Assembly (NCBI RefSeq): GCF_010669305.1
Contig: NZ_CP048649.1
Coordinates: 186,001 to 250,000 of the forward strand
DNA: 64,000 nucleotides
Direction of reading: 5' to 3'
Source: Aminipila butyrica
Lineage (GTDB): Bacteria; Bacillota; Clostridia; Peptostreptococcales; Anaerovoracaceae
Below, in pieces: positions 17,465 to 26,408 of this stretch (position 1 is its first letter; each line of letters opens with the position of its first letter). The notes under the pieces were generated by a model. That model searched no databases. It saw only the letters and a program-made list of their open reading frames with translations, and was not told the origin of the DNA. The position numbers were made by a program, and so were the translations under genes.

Positions 17465-17569
17465 CTAAGACTTTTCTACTAGATGTCCACACCAATCAGC
17501 AAAGCATTTTATCAATAGATAGCAGATTGCAAGGGTACCAACCATCATTAAATCCATTACAAAATTCAT
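17465..17569 (-). CDS. 34-residue membrane protein heading the kdp operon
   Basis: A short frame (34 codons) with a strong GGAGGAG site, a hydrophobic helix (VMDLMMVGTLAICYLLI) and a polar tail KCFADWCGHLVEKS. It lies 13 bases before kdpF on the same strand and is thus the first gene of the kdp transcript. It does not resemble KdpF. It may be a further small subunit or a regulatory peptide of the pump; I know no experimental function. Confidence 0.65.
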   Translation of the reverse strand: MNFVMDLMMVGTLAICYLLIKCFADWCGHLVEKS

Positions 17570-17651
17570 TACAACTCCTCCTTTGACTTATTTGCTATTA
17601 ATTAAAGTAACATATCCATCATAAGCTTGGGATTAGGATTTTTCGATACGT

Positions 17652-17672
17652 ATTAAGATAACATTAAGGATA
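17652..17672. promoter_or_regulatory. putative KdpE binding site (tandem repeat)
   Basis: ATTAAGATA (17652) and ATTAAGGATA (17663) are direct repeats spaced 11 bases apart, the spacing expected for OmpR-family regulators such as KdpE. They lie in the gap between the divergent kdpFABC and kdpDE units. Confidence 0.5.
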
Positions 17673-17701
17673 CACGTATATCCTATATTGCTTTTTTAAC
17701 C

Positions 17702-17723
17702 TAGAGATAATCTCTATTTTTTT
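17702..17723 (+). terminator. small hairpin with T run in the kdp intergenic region
   Basis: TAGAGA-TAA-TCTCTA followed by seven T residues. It lies about 140 bases upstream of kdpD. It may limit read-through or act in a kdpD leader; the stem is short, so the call is weak. Confidence 0.4.
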
Positions 17724-17864
17724 ATGGAACTATTTAAGTAGAATGGAATCTGCATCACTTCATCTTTATTTAATCTTAATGCCAAGCTAAAATTCATAAT
17801 ACAATAGTAATCTTTTGCGTGATATACTTATACAAAATAGTTTCTCAGAGAGGGCGAGTTTGAA

Positions 17865-20564
17865 ATGGCTGGTAATAAGAATGATTTCCATATGAATTCT
17901 AATCCGCTTTATGCTACACCAAATAAAAAAAAGCGGGGACTGTTGAAGATCTATTTTGGTTACGCCGCTGGTGTTGGAAAAACTTCCACAATGCTAAAAG
18001 ACGCTCATGAAATGAGAAGTAATGGTGTGGACGTCGTCGCTGGATACATTGAACCACATGCTCGTCCAGAAACAGCAACCCTTTTAAAAGGATTTGAAAC
18101 GCTGCCTTCTTTGGAGATAACCTATAAGAACGTAACAATAAAGGAATTTGATTTGGATGGTGCTCTTTGCAGAATGCCTGAACTGATTTTGGTGGATGAG
18201 TTAGCCCACACAAATGCTGAGGGCAGCCGCCATACGAAAAGGTATCAAGATGTTGAGGAACTCTTGCGTGCAGGTATTGATGTATATACTACCATCAATG
18301 TGCAGCATATAGAGAGTCTTAACGATGTAGTGGCGTCTATTACAGGTATTACCGTAAGAGAAAGAATTCCAGATAGCGTCTTTGATAGTGCAGATCAAAT
18401 TGAAGTGGTTGATATTGAACCAGATGAGCTAATTGAACGCCTTAACAAAGGAAAAATTTATCGAGAAGAACAAGCTCAGCGAGCACTTTCAAATTTTTTT
18501 ACTAAAGAAAAATTAATTGCACTTCGTGAGATTGCACTTCGCCGCACGGCCGACCAGGTCAACCGAATAGCATCTCAAAATTTAGAGACAGCTAAAAATA
18601 ACGGTGCTTATTCAAATGAGCATATATTAGTTTGCTTATCCTCAGCTTCTTCAAATGCTAAGGTAATTCGTACAGCTGCAAGAATGGCGGATGCCTTCCA
18701 CGGTGCGTTTACCGCACTTTTTGTAGAGACACCGAAAACATTAGGAATGGAAGATAAAGACAAGACAAGTCTCAGGGAACATTTTCGGTTGGCTGAGCAA
18801 TTGGGGGCACAAATTGCCACGGTATATGGAGAAGATGTCCCTGGACAGATTGCAGAGTATGCCAAGGTGAGCCGTGTTTCTAAAATCGTTATGGGCCGTT
18901 CCAGTCATATAAAAAAAAGGTTTGGAAAGTCTAATTTTGTGGATAAACTGTCTGCACTTGCCCCCAATTTAGATATTTACATCATTCCGGATATGCAGTC
19001 CTCCTTTCATTTGCGGACACCTAAATTTTCAAAACAAGTAAACCTTTCACTGGTGGATTCTTTAAAGACAATAGGCATTTTAATAGCCTGCACATTGGTT
19101 GGGCTATGGTTTGACTATCTTGGTTTTACCGAAGCGAACATCATCACGGCGTATATCTTAGGTGTATTACTGAACGCAATTATCACCAGAGGTCAAATAT
19201 ATAGTGCAGCTTCCTCTGTTTTAAGTGTGTTGATATTTAATTTTGTTTTTACTGAACCAAGGTTCTCTTTAGAAGCGACTATTCCAGGATACCCGGTTAC
19301 TTTTATTGTTATGTTGACGGCGGCGATTATTACCAGTACACTTACGAAGCGTGTAAAAGAGCAGGCCCGTCAGGCGGTAGAGAAAGCTTATCGGACAGAG
19401 GTTCTTTTAGGTACAAGCCGTAAATTACAGCAGGCCAGCAACCAAGTTGAAATTCTGAGTGAAACTGCACAGCAATTAGTAAGGCTATTGGATAGAACCG
19501 TAGTCTTTTATGCTGCACAAGAAGATTGTCTATCGGAGCCCTTGTTTTTTTCTGTTGGAGAAGCAAGTAATCAGTTACAAGTTTACACGAAGGCAGATGA
19601 ACGTGCTGTGGCAGAATGGGTATATAAAAATAATAAACATGCAGGAGCTACAACTAATACTCTTTCTGCCTCAAAATGCCTATATCTTGCGGTACGCGGA
19701 AGGGATAAGGTCTTTGCTGTTGCAGGAATTGCCGTGAATAAGCAGATGCCTTTAGAGGCCTTTGAAAAAAGCTTGGTAATCGCTATGCTGGGAGAATGTG
19801 CACTTGCACTGGAAAAAGAATGGCTGCACGAAACTCAAAAGCAAATTTCCATACAAATGCAACAAGAACAGCTTCGGGCCAATCTACTTCGAGCTATTTC
19901 TCACGATTTGAGAACACCACTCACCAGCATTTCAGGCAATGCAGGGATTCTAAGAGGCAATTCTCAAATTTTGAGTGAGGAACAAAAGCAGGCACTCTAT
20001 ACCGATATTTTTGATGATTCGATGTGGCTGATTAATCTGGTAGAGAATCTACTCTCCATTACCCGAATAGATAATGGGACAATGAACCTAGATATGCGTC
20101 CGGAGCTTTTAGACGAGGTAATTACAGAAGCGTTGCTTCATATTAATCGAAGAAGTGCAGAGCATACGATTGAGACTGCATTGGAGGAAGAATTTTTAAT
20201 GGCTAGAATGGATTCCAGGCTGATTATTCAAGTGATTATTAATATTGTGGACAATGCAATTAAATATACACAGCAGGATTCATGCATTACCATTTCAGTA
20301 AAAAGAGACCGAGAATTTGTTCGTGTAGAAATAGCTGATAATGGTTCTGGACTTTCAGATGATGTCAAAGACAAATTGTTTGATATGTTTTATACGGGTG
20401 AGAATATCAGTGCAGATAGTCGGCGTGGACTTGGTTTGGGATTGCCATTATGTAAATCTATTGTTAATGCGCATGGCGGTTCCATTTATGTAAGAGACAA
20501 TACACCACAAGGAACAATATTTGGATTTACGTTACAGGCAGAGGAGGTGTATCTTCATGAATAA
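17865..20564 (+). CDS. kdpD: sensor histidine kinase KdpD
   Basis: An 899-residue K+/turgor sensor. It has the N-terminal KdpD domain with Walker A GVGKTSTML and Walker B LILVDELAHTN, a universal-stress-protein-like domain (about 250-370), four closely spaced membrane helices (about 400-500), a GAF-like region, and a histidine kinase core with ISHDLRTPLTSISG and an ATPase domain ending in GLGLGLPLCKSIV. It is divergent from kdpFABC and overlaps kdpE by 8 bases. It should phosphorylate KdpE when K+ is low. Confidence 0.97.
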   Translation: MAGNKNDFHMNSNPLYATPNKKKRGLLKIYFGYAAGVGKTSTMLKDAHEMRSNGVDVVAGYIEPHARPETATLLKGFETLPSLEITYKNVTIKEFDLDGALCRMPELILVDELAHTNAEGSRHTKRYQDVEELLRAGIDVYTTINVQHIESLNDVVASITGITVRERIPDSVFDSADQIEVVDIEPDELIERLNKGKIYREEQAQRALSNFFTKEKLIALREIALRRTADQVNRIASQNLETAKNNGAYSNEHILVCLSSASSNAKVIRTAARMADAFHGAFTALFVETPKTLGMEDKDKTSLREHFRLAEQLGAQIATVYGEDVPGQIAEYAKVSRVSKIVMGRSSHIKKRFGKSNFVDKLSALAPNLDIYIIPDMQSSFHLRTPKFSKQVNLSLVDSLKTIGILIACTLVGLWFDYLGFTEANIITAYILGVLLNAIITRGQIYSAASSVLSVLIFNFVFTEPRFSLEATIPGYPVTFIVMLTAAIITSTLTKRVKEQARQAVEKAYRTEVLLGTSRKLQQASNQVEILSETAQQLVRLLDRTVVFYAAQEDCLSEPLFFSVGEASNQLQVYTKADERAVAEWVYKNNKHAGATTNTLSASKCLYLAVRGRDKVFAVAGIAVNKQMPLEAFEKSLVIAMLGECALALEKEWLHETQKQISIQMQQEQLRANLLRAISHDLRTPLTSISGNAGILRGNSQILSEEQKQALYTDIFDDSMWLINLVENLLSITRIDNGTMNLDMRPELLDEVITEALLHINRRSAEHTIETALEEEFLMARMDSRLIIQVIINIVDNAIKYTQQDSCITISVKRDREFVRVEIADNGSGLSDDVKDKLFDMFYTGENISADSRRGLGLGLPLCKSIVNAHGGSIYVRDNTPQGTIFGFTLQAEEVYLHE

Positions 20565-21273
20565 GCCATTGATTTTGGTGGTTGAGGATGATAAGGCCGT
20601 TCAAAAGTTGATTACAACTACTTTAGAAACACAAAATTATCAGTACCACACAGCAGGAACGGGAGAAAGTTCAATTCTTGAGGCTGTTACTAAGCAGCCG
20701 GATATTATGATTCTAGACTTAGGGCTTCCAGACATGGACGGGGTGGATATTATAAAAAAAGTTCGGACATGGTCTAATATGCCTATTATTGTAGTAAGCG
20801 CACGAAGTGAAGACCGTGACAAGATTAGTGCACTTGATGCCGGCGCAGACGATTATCTGACAAAACCCTTTAGTGTGGATGAACTTTTGGCACGGCTCCG
20901 AGTTAGCTTGCGCAGAGTACGTTATGATAATGCAAAGCTGCAAAAGGATGCGACGGTCTTCTTAAATGGCAACCTAAAGGTTGATTATGCCGCGGGTTGT
21001 GCGTGGCTGGATGGCGAGGAAGTTCACTTAACTCCTATGGAATATAAACTGCTTTGCTTGCTGGCAAAGAATGTTGGCAAAGTTTTAACACACAATTTTA
21101 TCATCCATGAGATTTGGGGGAACTACTATAGCGATATTCCGGCACTACGTGTTTTTATGGCAACATTACGCAAAAAAATTGAAAAAAATTCTTCACAGCC
21201 GAAGTATATACAGACGCATATTGGTGTTGGATATCGTATGCTGCGGGTAGGGGATGATGGTAAATCAAGCTGA
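20557..21273 (+). CDS. kdpE: response regulator KdpE
   Basis: A 238-residue OmpR-family regulator with a receiver domain (phospho-acceptor Asp in MILDLGLPDMDG) and a C-terminal winged helix (HLTPMEYKLLCLLAKNVGKVLTH). AGGAGG at 20542-20547 supports the ATG at 20557, inside the end of kdpD. It activates kdpFABC; tandem repeats in the kdp intergenic gap are its likely site. Confidence 0.97.
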   Translation: MNKPLILVVEDDKAVQKLITTTLETQNYQYHTAGTGESSILEAVTKQPDIMILDLGLPDMDGVDIIKKVRTWSNMPIIVVSARSEDRDKISALDAGADDYLTKPFSVDELLARLRVSLRRVRYDNAKLQKDATVFLNGNLKVDYAAGCAWLDGEEVHLTPMEYKLLCLLAKNVGKVLTHNFIIHEIWGNYYSDIPALRVFMATLRKKIEKNSSQPKYIQTHIGVGYRMLRVGDDGKSS

Positions 21274-21495
21274 TTGAGCAAAATACATTTTTAAATGTTA
21301 TGGGTTGACCAGTTTGTTGTGGACAAGGCGGGTTATAAGATAAACTTATGGCCGGGTATCATCTTCAAGTATTAACACATATTTTTTGAGTATGATATGA
21401 TTGATTTTGTCAAGAAAATGATTCGGCAGGCTGCTTTTATAAACAAATCTGAAAGCAGCGGGCTTAAATCAACACTTTATTGGGAGGTAAATGAT

Positions 21496-21603
21496 ATGAA
21501 AAATTTTAAGGATTGTATGATGAGAGATGTCTGTCTGTGTATGGGCAAAAACTTAATGAATACAGAAATAATGAGAACAGCGCGAATGTGTATTGCTGGA
21601 TAA
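21496..21603 (+). CDS. Cys/Met-rich short peptide, probable attenuation leader
   Basis: A 35-codon frame with a strong GGGAGG site 8 bases upstream. Four Cys (7, 13, 15, 32) and seven Met make nearly a third of the peptide sulfur amino acids. It is followed 38 bases later by an intrinsic terminator, then by a YezD-like gene and the nifS-nifB-nitrogenase-like operon. This layout suggests a leader peptide whose translation senses Cys- or Met-tRNA charging. CACATA (21631-21636) can pair with TATGTG (21667-21672) inside the terminator as a weak anti-terminator. A functional small metal-binding peptide is the alternative. Confidence 0.55.
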   Translation: MKNFKDCMMRDVCLCMGKNLMNTEIMRTARMCIAG

Positions 21604-21641
21604 AATAAAGCAAGCAAATAGGATGGGCGACACATATGGAG

Positions 21642-21687
21642 ACTGTTTCACAAAAAAATTTACGTTTATGTGGAAGCAGTTTTTTTA
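21642..21687 (+). terminator. terminator/attenuator before the YezD-like gene
   Basis: ACTGTTTCACA (21642-21652) pairs with 21669-21680 with one bulged G and one G-T pair, followed by a run of T. It separates the short Cys/Met-rich peptide from the sulfur and nitrogenase-like operon. Confidence 0.75.
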
Positions 21688-21717
21688 ATCCCCAGATTGT
21701 TTTAAAGGAGTTCTTGA

Positions 21718-21873
21718 ATGGATAAAAATAGTTTGGCAGAACATAAGGATGTGACGAAACAGATTGAAAAATTTCTTCGCCAGATTGAGTATGGTTCCAT
21801 AACCTTGATCGTTCAAGACGGAAAAATCATACAAATCGAATGTCAGGAGAAAATAAGAATTAAAAAAATTTGA
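21718..21873 (+). CDS. YezD family small protein (DUF2292)
   Basis: A 51-residue protein matching the YezD/DUF2292 family, with the core IEYGSITLIVQDGKIIQIE. AAAGGAG ends 8 bases before the ATG at 21718. Members occur beside sulfur assimilation and cysteine genes in Firmicutes and Proteobacteria; their function is not known. Its position between the attenuator-like element and nifS links this operon to sulfur supply. Confidence 0.8.
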   Translation: MDKNSLAEHKDVTKQIEKFLRQIEYGSITLIVQDGKIIQIECQEKIRIKKI

Positions 21874-21956
21874 AAGCTATACCTGTAATGTTTAACACTT
21901 TAATGTAAGTAAAGATATAACATAATTAAATAAAATAAGCTGACTAAAAAAATTAG

Positions 21957-22005
21957 AGGCTGTTTAAAACTTTGCCATGAGGCGGAGCTTTAAACAGCCT
22001 TTTTG
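21957..22005 (+). terminator. large hairpin with T run before nifS
   Basis: AGGCTGTTTAAA (21957-21968) pairs perfectly with 21989-22000, with further inner pairing (GCC/GGC) closing an ATGA loop, and is followed by five T. It lies 32 bases before the nifS start, so it either ends the YezD-like transcript or serves as an attenuator for nifS. Confidence 0.8.
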
Positions 22006-22037
22006 CGTAAGCAGAGGAAAAGAAAGGGGGCGTTAAA

Positions 22038-23213
22038 ATGGTAAAAAGGCTGATCTATGCAGATAATGCGGCAACGACAGGTATTTCGGATGAAGTGTTA
22101 AAAGAAATGCTCCCGTATTTTCAAGATAATTTTGCTAATGCGTCTACCGCATATGAAATCGGACAGCAGGCAAAAGCCGCAATTGAAAGGGCGAGAAATA
22201 AAGTAGCAGCATCAATCAAAAGTAAGCCGGAGGAAATATTTTTTACCAGCGGGGGCTCTGAGGCAGACAACTGGGCGATTAGAGGGGTGGCGGAAAAGCT
22301 ACTGCCCCAAGGTAAAAAACATATTGTTACCAGTGTATTTGAACATCATGCCGTATTACATACCTGCGAGGCTCTTGAAAAGAGAGGATATGAGGCTACC
22401 TATCTGCCGGTTGACAGCAAGGGATTTGTAAATCCGGAGGATGTACGCAAGGCCATAAGAGACGATACCGCTTTAGTAAGTATCATGTATGCTAATAACG
22501 AAATTGGGACCATTCAGCCCATCGAGCAAATCGCAGCCATATGCCATGCAAAGGGGGTACTCTTTCACACCGATGCGGTTCAGGCCGTGGGTAATGTGAA
22601 TATCGACGTAAGAAAGCAGGAGATTGATTTACTTTCGATTTCCGGCCATAAAATACATGCACAAAAAGGAATTGGTGTTCTTTATGTGAAGAAGGGACTT
22701 GTCCTGTCAAACTTACTTTATGGGGGCGGTCAGGAAAGGGGCAAGCGTCCGGGTACAGAAAATGTTCCTGCTATTGCAGGTCTTGGCAGAGCTATGGAAC
22801 TGGCCGTATCAAATCTGGAAAATAAAATCAACGAAGTGACAGAAAAAAGAAATCGCATTCTTGACGGTATATTAGCCATTCCCGGCACCAGGCTCAATGG
22901 AGATCGGGAAAAGCGATTACCGGGAAACAGCAATATTTCTATCGAGGGGATAGAAGGAGAGAGCCTGCTGCTACTGCTGGATCAAGTGGGCATATGTGCG
23001 TCAAGCGGCTCTGCTTGTACTTCCGGTTCACTGGAACCTTCCCACGTATTGCTGGCAATAGGCTTGAAGCCGGAGCTTGCCCATGGTTCGATTCGATTGT
23101 CCATTAGCCAAGAGACAACGGATGAAGAGATTACCTATATCCTGGATAACCTCCGGGAGATTATTCACAAGCTGAGGACCATGTCTCCACTGTGGGAGGA
23201 AACAGATGAATAA
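22038..23213 (+). CDS. nifS: cysteine desulfurase, NifS/IscS type
   Basis: A 391-residue PLP enzyme that takes sulfur from cysteine for iron-sulfur cluster assembly. The PLP lysine is in SGHKIHAQKG and the catalytic cysteine loop in SSGSACTSGSLEPSHVL, the long-loop form typical of NifS/IscS. It overlaps the next gene by 8 bases. In this operon it most likely feeds cofactor assembly for the nitrogenase-like enzyme through NifB. Confidence 0.93.
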   Translation: MVKRLIYADNAATTGISDEVLKEMLPYFQDNFANASTAYEIGQQAKAAIERARNKVAASIKSKPEEIFFTSGGSEADNWAIRGVAEKLLPQGKKHIVTSVFEHHAVLHTCEALEKRGYEATYLPVDSKGFVNPEDVRKAIRDDTALVSIMYANNEIGTIQPIEQIAAICHAKGVLFHTDAVQAVGNVNIDVRKQEIDLLSISGHKIHAQKGIGVLYVKKGLVLSNLLYGGGQERGKRPGTENVPAIAGLGRAMELAVSNLENKINEVTEKRNRILDGILAIPGTRLNGDREKRLPGNSNISIEGIEGESLLLLLDQVGICASSGSACTSGSLEPSHVLLAIGLKPELAHGSIRLSISQETTDEEITYILDNLREIIHKLRTMSPLWEETDE

Positions 23214-23550
23214 TAAAATTGCCATAGCTAGTACAGACGGAAAAGTAGTTAATGAACATTTTGGCCGGGCACAACACTTTCATATTTTTGAAATCGGGAA
23301 AGGTGGCTATCGGCATCTGGAGTCCAGAACGGTAAGTGCCTGCTGCCATAGCCAGGGACACAACCACGAGGCTTTTGACAAGGTAGCTAAAGCACTAAGA
23401 GATTGCCGTGCTATCATCGTAGCTAAAATTGGTGAGGGAGCCAGTACGTACTTGGAATCGAAAGGATTCCTGGTATTTGAAGCCCCTTATCTAATTGATG
23501 GGGTAATGAAAAAAATCATCGAAGACAATTTATTGGAAGGAGGAGCGTAA
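23206..23550 (+). CDS. NifX/NafY-type iron-(molybdenum) cofactor binding protein
   Basis: A 114-residue protein of the dinitrogenase iron-molybdenum cofactor family (NifX, NafY and the NifB C-terminal domain). Typical features are the start KIAIASTDGKVVNEHFGRAQHF and a later CRAIIVAKIGEGAS segment. Several His and Cys (CCHSQGHNH) may hold the cofactor precursor. It overlaps both nifS and nifB by a few bases, so the three are translationally coupled. It likely carries the NifB product to the apo-enzyme. Confidence 0.88.
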   Translation: MNNKIAIASTDGKVVNEHFGRAQHFHIFEIGKGGYRHLESRTVSACCHSQGHNHEAFDKVAKALRDCRAIIVAKIGEGASTYLESKGFLVFEAPYLIDGVMKKIIEDNLLEGGA

Positions 23551-24425
23551 TGGGATTTTCATATGACGAGCTAACAGTAAAACATCCTTGCTTTGCCAAG
23601 GGCAAAAAAGGCAATACCGGTAGAATCCATCTTCCCACGAGTCCAGGGTGTAACATCGAATGTAGATTCTGTGACCGGCAGATTAATGATTTTGAAAGGC
23701 GGCCGGGGGTTACGTCGACGATTATAACGCCGGAAGAAGCCATTGACATCATCAGACGGTCCCTTGAAATGTGTCAGGCGATTACGGTGGTGGGCATTGC
23801 TGGGCCAGGAGATACCCTGGCGACACCCTATGCGCTGGAAACTTTTCGTTTGGTTAAGAGGGAATTTCCGCAGCTGATTAAATGTATGAGCACAAATGGC
23901 CTGCTTCTCCCGGATAAGGCGGAAGAAATAATTGAAGTTGGCATTGATTCTCTGACCGTAACCGTCAATGGGGTGGACCCGGAAATAGAGGCGAAGTTAA
24001 ATGGGGGGATTACGTATCACGGAAAGTATTATGGCGGTGTGGAAGGAGCAAAGATCCTAATTGCCAATCAGCTGGAAGGAATTAGACGGATAGCCTCAGC
24101 GGGAATCACTATCAAAGTAAATACCGTTTTGGTACCGGGGATTAATGAGCATCATATTGGAGAGGTTGCCAGAGCAGTCCGTGAGGCAGGCGCCAGTATT
24201 TATAATATCATTCCCTTAGTCCCCCAGCATGAACTGGCACATTGTCAGGCCCCTACCTGTCAGCAGACAGATTCGGCAAGGCAGCAGGCGGAACCGTACA
24301 TAGATGTATTCAGGCATTGCCAGCGTTGCAGAGCGGACGCAATTGGTGTGCCAGGAGGGGAGGACTTTGGTGATAAGATTTATCTGAAGAGGATTTCACA
24401 TAAAGATACGTTTTCACATGGTTGA
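23550..24425 (+). CDS. nifB: NifB, radical SAM cofactor synthase
   Basis: A 291-residue radical SAM protein with the CxxxCxxC motif CNIECRFC, the NifB-specific start HPCFAKGKKGNTGRIHLPTSPGC (split across residues 11-33), and the C-terminal HCQRCRADAIG cysteines that hold accessory clusters. NifB makes the 8Fe-9S-C core cluster used by all nitrogenases. It lacks the C-terminal NifX domain, which is encoded separately just upstream. Its presence indicates that the nitrogenase-like enzyme carries a NifB-derived cofactor. nifE and nifN are absent here. Confidence 0.93.
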   Translation: MGFSYDELTVKHPCFAKGKKGNTGRIHLPTSPGCNIECRFCDRQINDFERRPGVTSTIITPEEAIDIIRRSLEMCQAITVVGIAGPGDTLATPYALETFRLVKREFPQLIKCMSTNGLLLPDKAEEIIEVGIDSLTVTVNGVDPEIEAKLNGGITYHGKYYGGVEGAKILIANQLEGIRRIASAGITIKVNTVLVPGINEHHIGEVARAVREAGASIYNIIPLVPQHELAHCQAPTCQQTDSARQQAEPYIDVFRHCQRCRADAIGVPGGEDFGDKIYLKRISHKDTFSHG

Positions 24426-24465
24426 TAACAAGAATAACAAAGGTTTAACAGGAAAGGTGATATTG

Positions 24466-25548
24466 ATGAAAAAAGGAAACATAAAAAGAAGGTGGCTCAG
24501 TGCCCTGCTGATCTGTGCGTTACTATTTACAGCGGTGGGCTGCGCCGGAACTGCTGGAGGTAAAACCAGCAGTAAAAAAAGTGATTTAATTGATTTTAGC
24601 ATAGGGTATTTGCCTTCAACGGGGCATTTGCTGTACTTCGTTGCTAAAGACAAAGGATTTTTTGAAGAGGAAGGGCTAAACGCGGATCTGGTGCTGTTCG
24701 CTGAAAATAACAGTATGCTGACTGCGCTGGAGAATAAAAAACTACAGGCAGGAGCTCTTGGCTCCACAAATTCCATACAGTACATCAGTCAAGGCCATAA
24801 GGTAACCATCTTTGGCGGAGCCATGACAGAAGGCCATGCCCTGGTCGTGAAAAAAGAAGTAGTGGAAGGTCTTGGCGATAAGGCAGACTTATCGGCCTTA
24901 AAAGGAAAGAGGATAGCCGATACGTTTGGTGGGACGGCGGACGTAGTATTTCGTCAGGGGCTGATAGATGCGGGACTAGATCCGGAAAAAGATGTGGAAC
25001 TTGTATCTGCTGAGAGTGGTGCGGCAGCATTTGCAGCACTGAAAAATGATGAGATTGACGGAGCTATTTTATTTACACCATTTAGAAAGTTAGCCGAAGA
25101 TGCGGGTTACAAAATCCTTTCTTATAGTGGGGAAGTAGAAGGGTTTGGGCATCATCCATGCTGCCGTCAGGTTGCTGAAACGGCAGAGCTGGAAAAAAAT
25201 CCGGATACCTATGTGAAATTTCTGAGAGCGCTGATTAAAGCCTACAAGTTCTACCAAGAAAATGAAGAGGAAACGGTGGATATCATAGCCAACTATGTAG
25301 ATATTGATAAAGACATTCTAAAGGCAGAAACTTATGGAAAATACATCAGTTCTAATCCAGATCCAGATAGAGCTTCAACGGTTACATTCTATGATGCCAT
25401 GGTAAATCTAAAGTACGTAGAACCTTTTGATATTGAAGCAAGTATTAATACGGAATTATATGAGAAAGCACTGGCTTCAATTATAAAAGAGAAGCCGGAA
25501 GACAAGGTATACCAAAGCCTTGTGAAATATCATGAGGAAAATAAATAA
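24466..25548 (+). CDS. ABC transporter substrate-binding lipoprotein (NitT/TauT type)
   Basis: A lipoprotein of about 360 residues. A basic start (MKKGNIKRRW), hydrophobic segment and lipobox ending VGC give Cys at about residue 26. The mature part matches the NMT1/SsuA/TauA binding-protein fold (GYLPSTGHLLYFVAKDKGFFEEEGL). I choose the ATG at 24466 because the purine-rich AGGAAAGGTGAT precedes it. Between nifB and the nitrogenase-like genes, it probably captures an organosulfur compound used by the reductase; the ligand is inferred from context only. Confidence 0.88.
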   Translation: MKKGNIKRRWLSALLICALLFTAVGCAGTAGGKTSSKKSDLIDFSIGYLPSTGHLLYFVAKDKGFFEEEGLNADLVLFAENNSMLTALENKKLQAGALGSTNSIQYISQGHKVTIFGGAMTEGHALVVKKEVVEGLGDKADLSALKGKRIADTFGGTADVVFRQGLIDAGLDPEKDVELVSAESGAAAFAALKNDEIDGAILFTPFRKLAEDAGYKILSYSGEVEGFGHHPCCRQVAETAELEKNPDTYVKFLRALIKAYKFYQENEEETVDIIANYVDIDKDILKAETYGKYISSNPDPDRASTVTFYDAMVNLKYVEPFDIEASINTELYEKALASIIKEKPEDKVYQSLVKYHEENK

Positions 25549-25589
25549 GCGCTTGCGGATGCTGAAGAGAGACAGAAGGGAGGCCTAAG

Positions 25590-26396
25590 GTGAGCAAGAT
25601 TGAGATAAATAATGTGTCACTGGACTATTTTGGTAAAAAAGACACCTTTACCGCACTAAAGGATATTTCGTTTGCCATAGAAGAAGGGGAATTTGTCAGT
25701 ATAATTGGTGCCAGCGGATGCGGGAAAAGCACCTTGTTAAGTATTCTGGAGGGCTTAAATTCTCCCACAGAAGGAATTGCCAGGATTGACGGAAGTGAGA
25801 TTACGGGCACCGGTTTGGAGAGAGCAGTAGTGTTTCAACACTACTCGCTTTTTCCCTGGATGACGGCATTAAAAAATGTTGCCTATGGAGTCCGGCAGGT
25901 GAACAGGAAGCTGCCGAAGAAAAAGCTTTTTGAAATCGCAGATGAATATCTCTCAAAAGTCGGTTTGAGCAAGTTTAAACAGAAATATCCCGCCCAGCTT
26001 TCTGGGGGTATGCAGCAGCGTGTAGCCATAGCCCGGGCATTGGCCATGAGCCCCTCCATTCTTTTAATGGATGAACCTTTTGGAGCGGTGGATGCAAAAA
26101 ACAGAGTGATCTTGCAGGAGCTGCTGCTTCAATTGTGGGAAAAGGGCGAGGATAAGAAAACCGTCGTCTTTGTGACCCATGATATTGATGAGGCCATACT
26201 GCTTTCCGACCGTATTATCATGATGGCGGCTAACCCGGGACGTATCAAAAAAGAAATTCAAATTAATTTTCCAAGACCACGGAATAGAGAAGCATTAGTT
26301 CAATCTAAGGAGTATGCAAATTTTAGAAAGGAACTGATGTCGTCGTTTTTCAATGAGAAGTCTGAAAAAATCCATGGCGCTGAAGTTGCACTGTAG
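25590..26396 (+). CDS. ABC transporter ATP-binding protein (NitT/TauT type)
   Basis: A 268-residue ATPase with Walker A GASGCGKST, signature LSGGMQQR, Walker B ILLMDEPFGAVD and H-loop VTHDIDEA. It starts with GTG, preceded by GGGAGG. It energises import with the neighbouring permease and lipoprotein, and groups with SsuB/TauB/NrtD-type ATPases. Confidence 0.95.
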   Translation: MSKIEINNVSLDYFGKKDTFTALKDISFAIEEGEFVSIIGASGCGKSTLLSILEGLNSPTEGIARIDGSEITGTGLERAVVFQHYSLFPWMTALKNVAYGVRQVNRKLPKKKLFEIADEYLSKVGLSKFKQKYPAQLSGGMQQRVAIARALAMSPSILLMDEPFGAVDAKNRVILQELLLQLWEKGEDKKTVVFVTHDIDEAILLSDRIIMMAANPGRIKKEIQINFPRPRNREALVQSKEYANFRKELMSSFFNEKSEKIHGAEVAL

Positions 26397-26408
26397 CGGG
26401 TAAAATGC

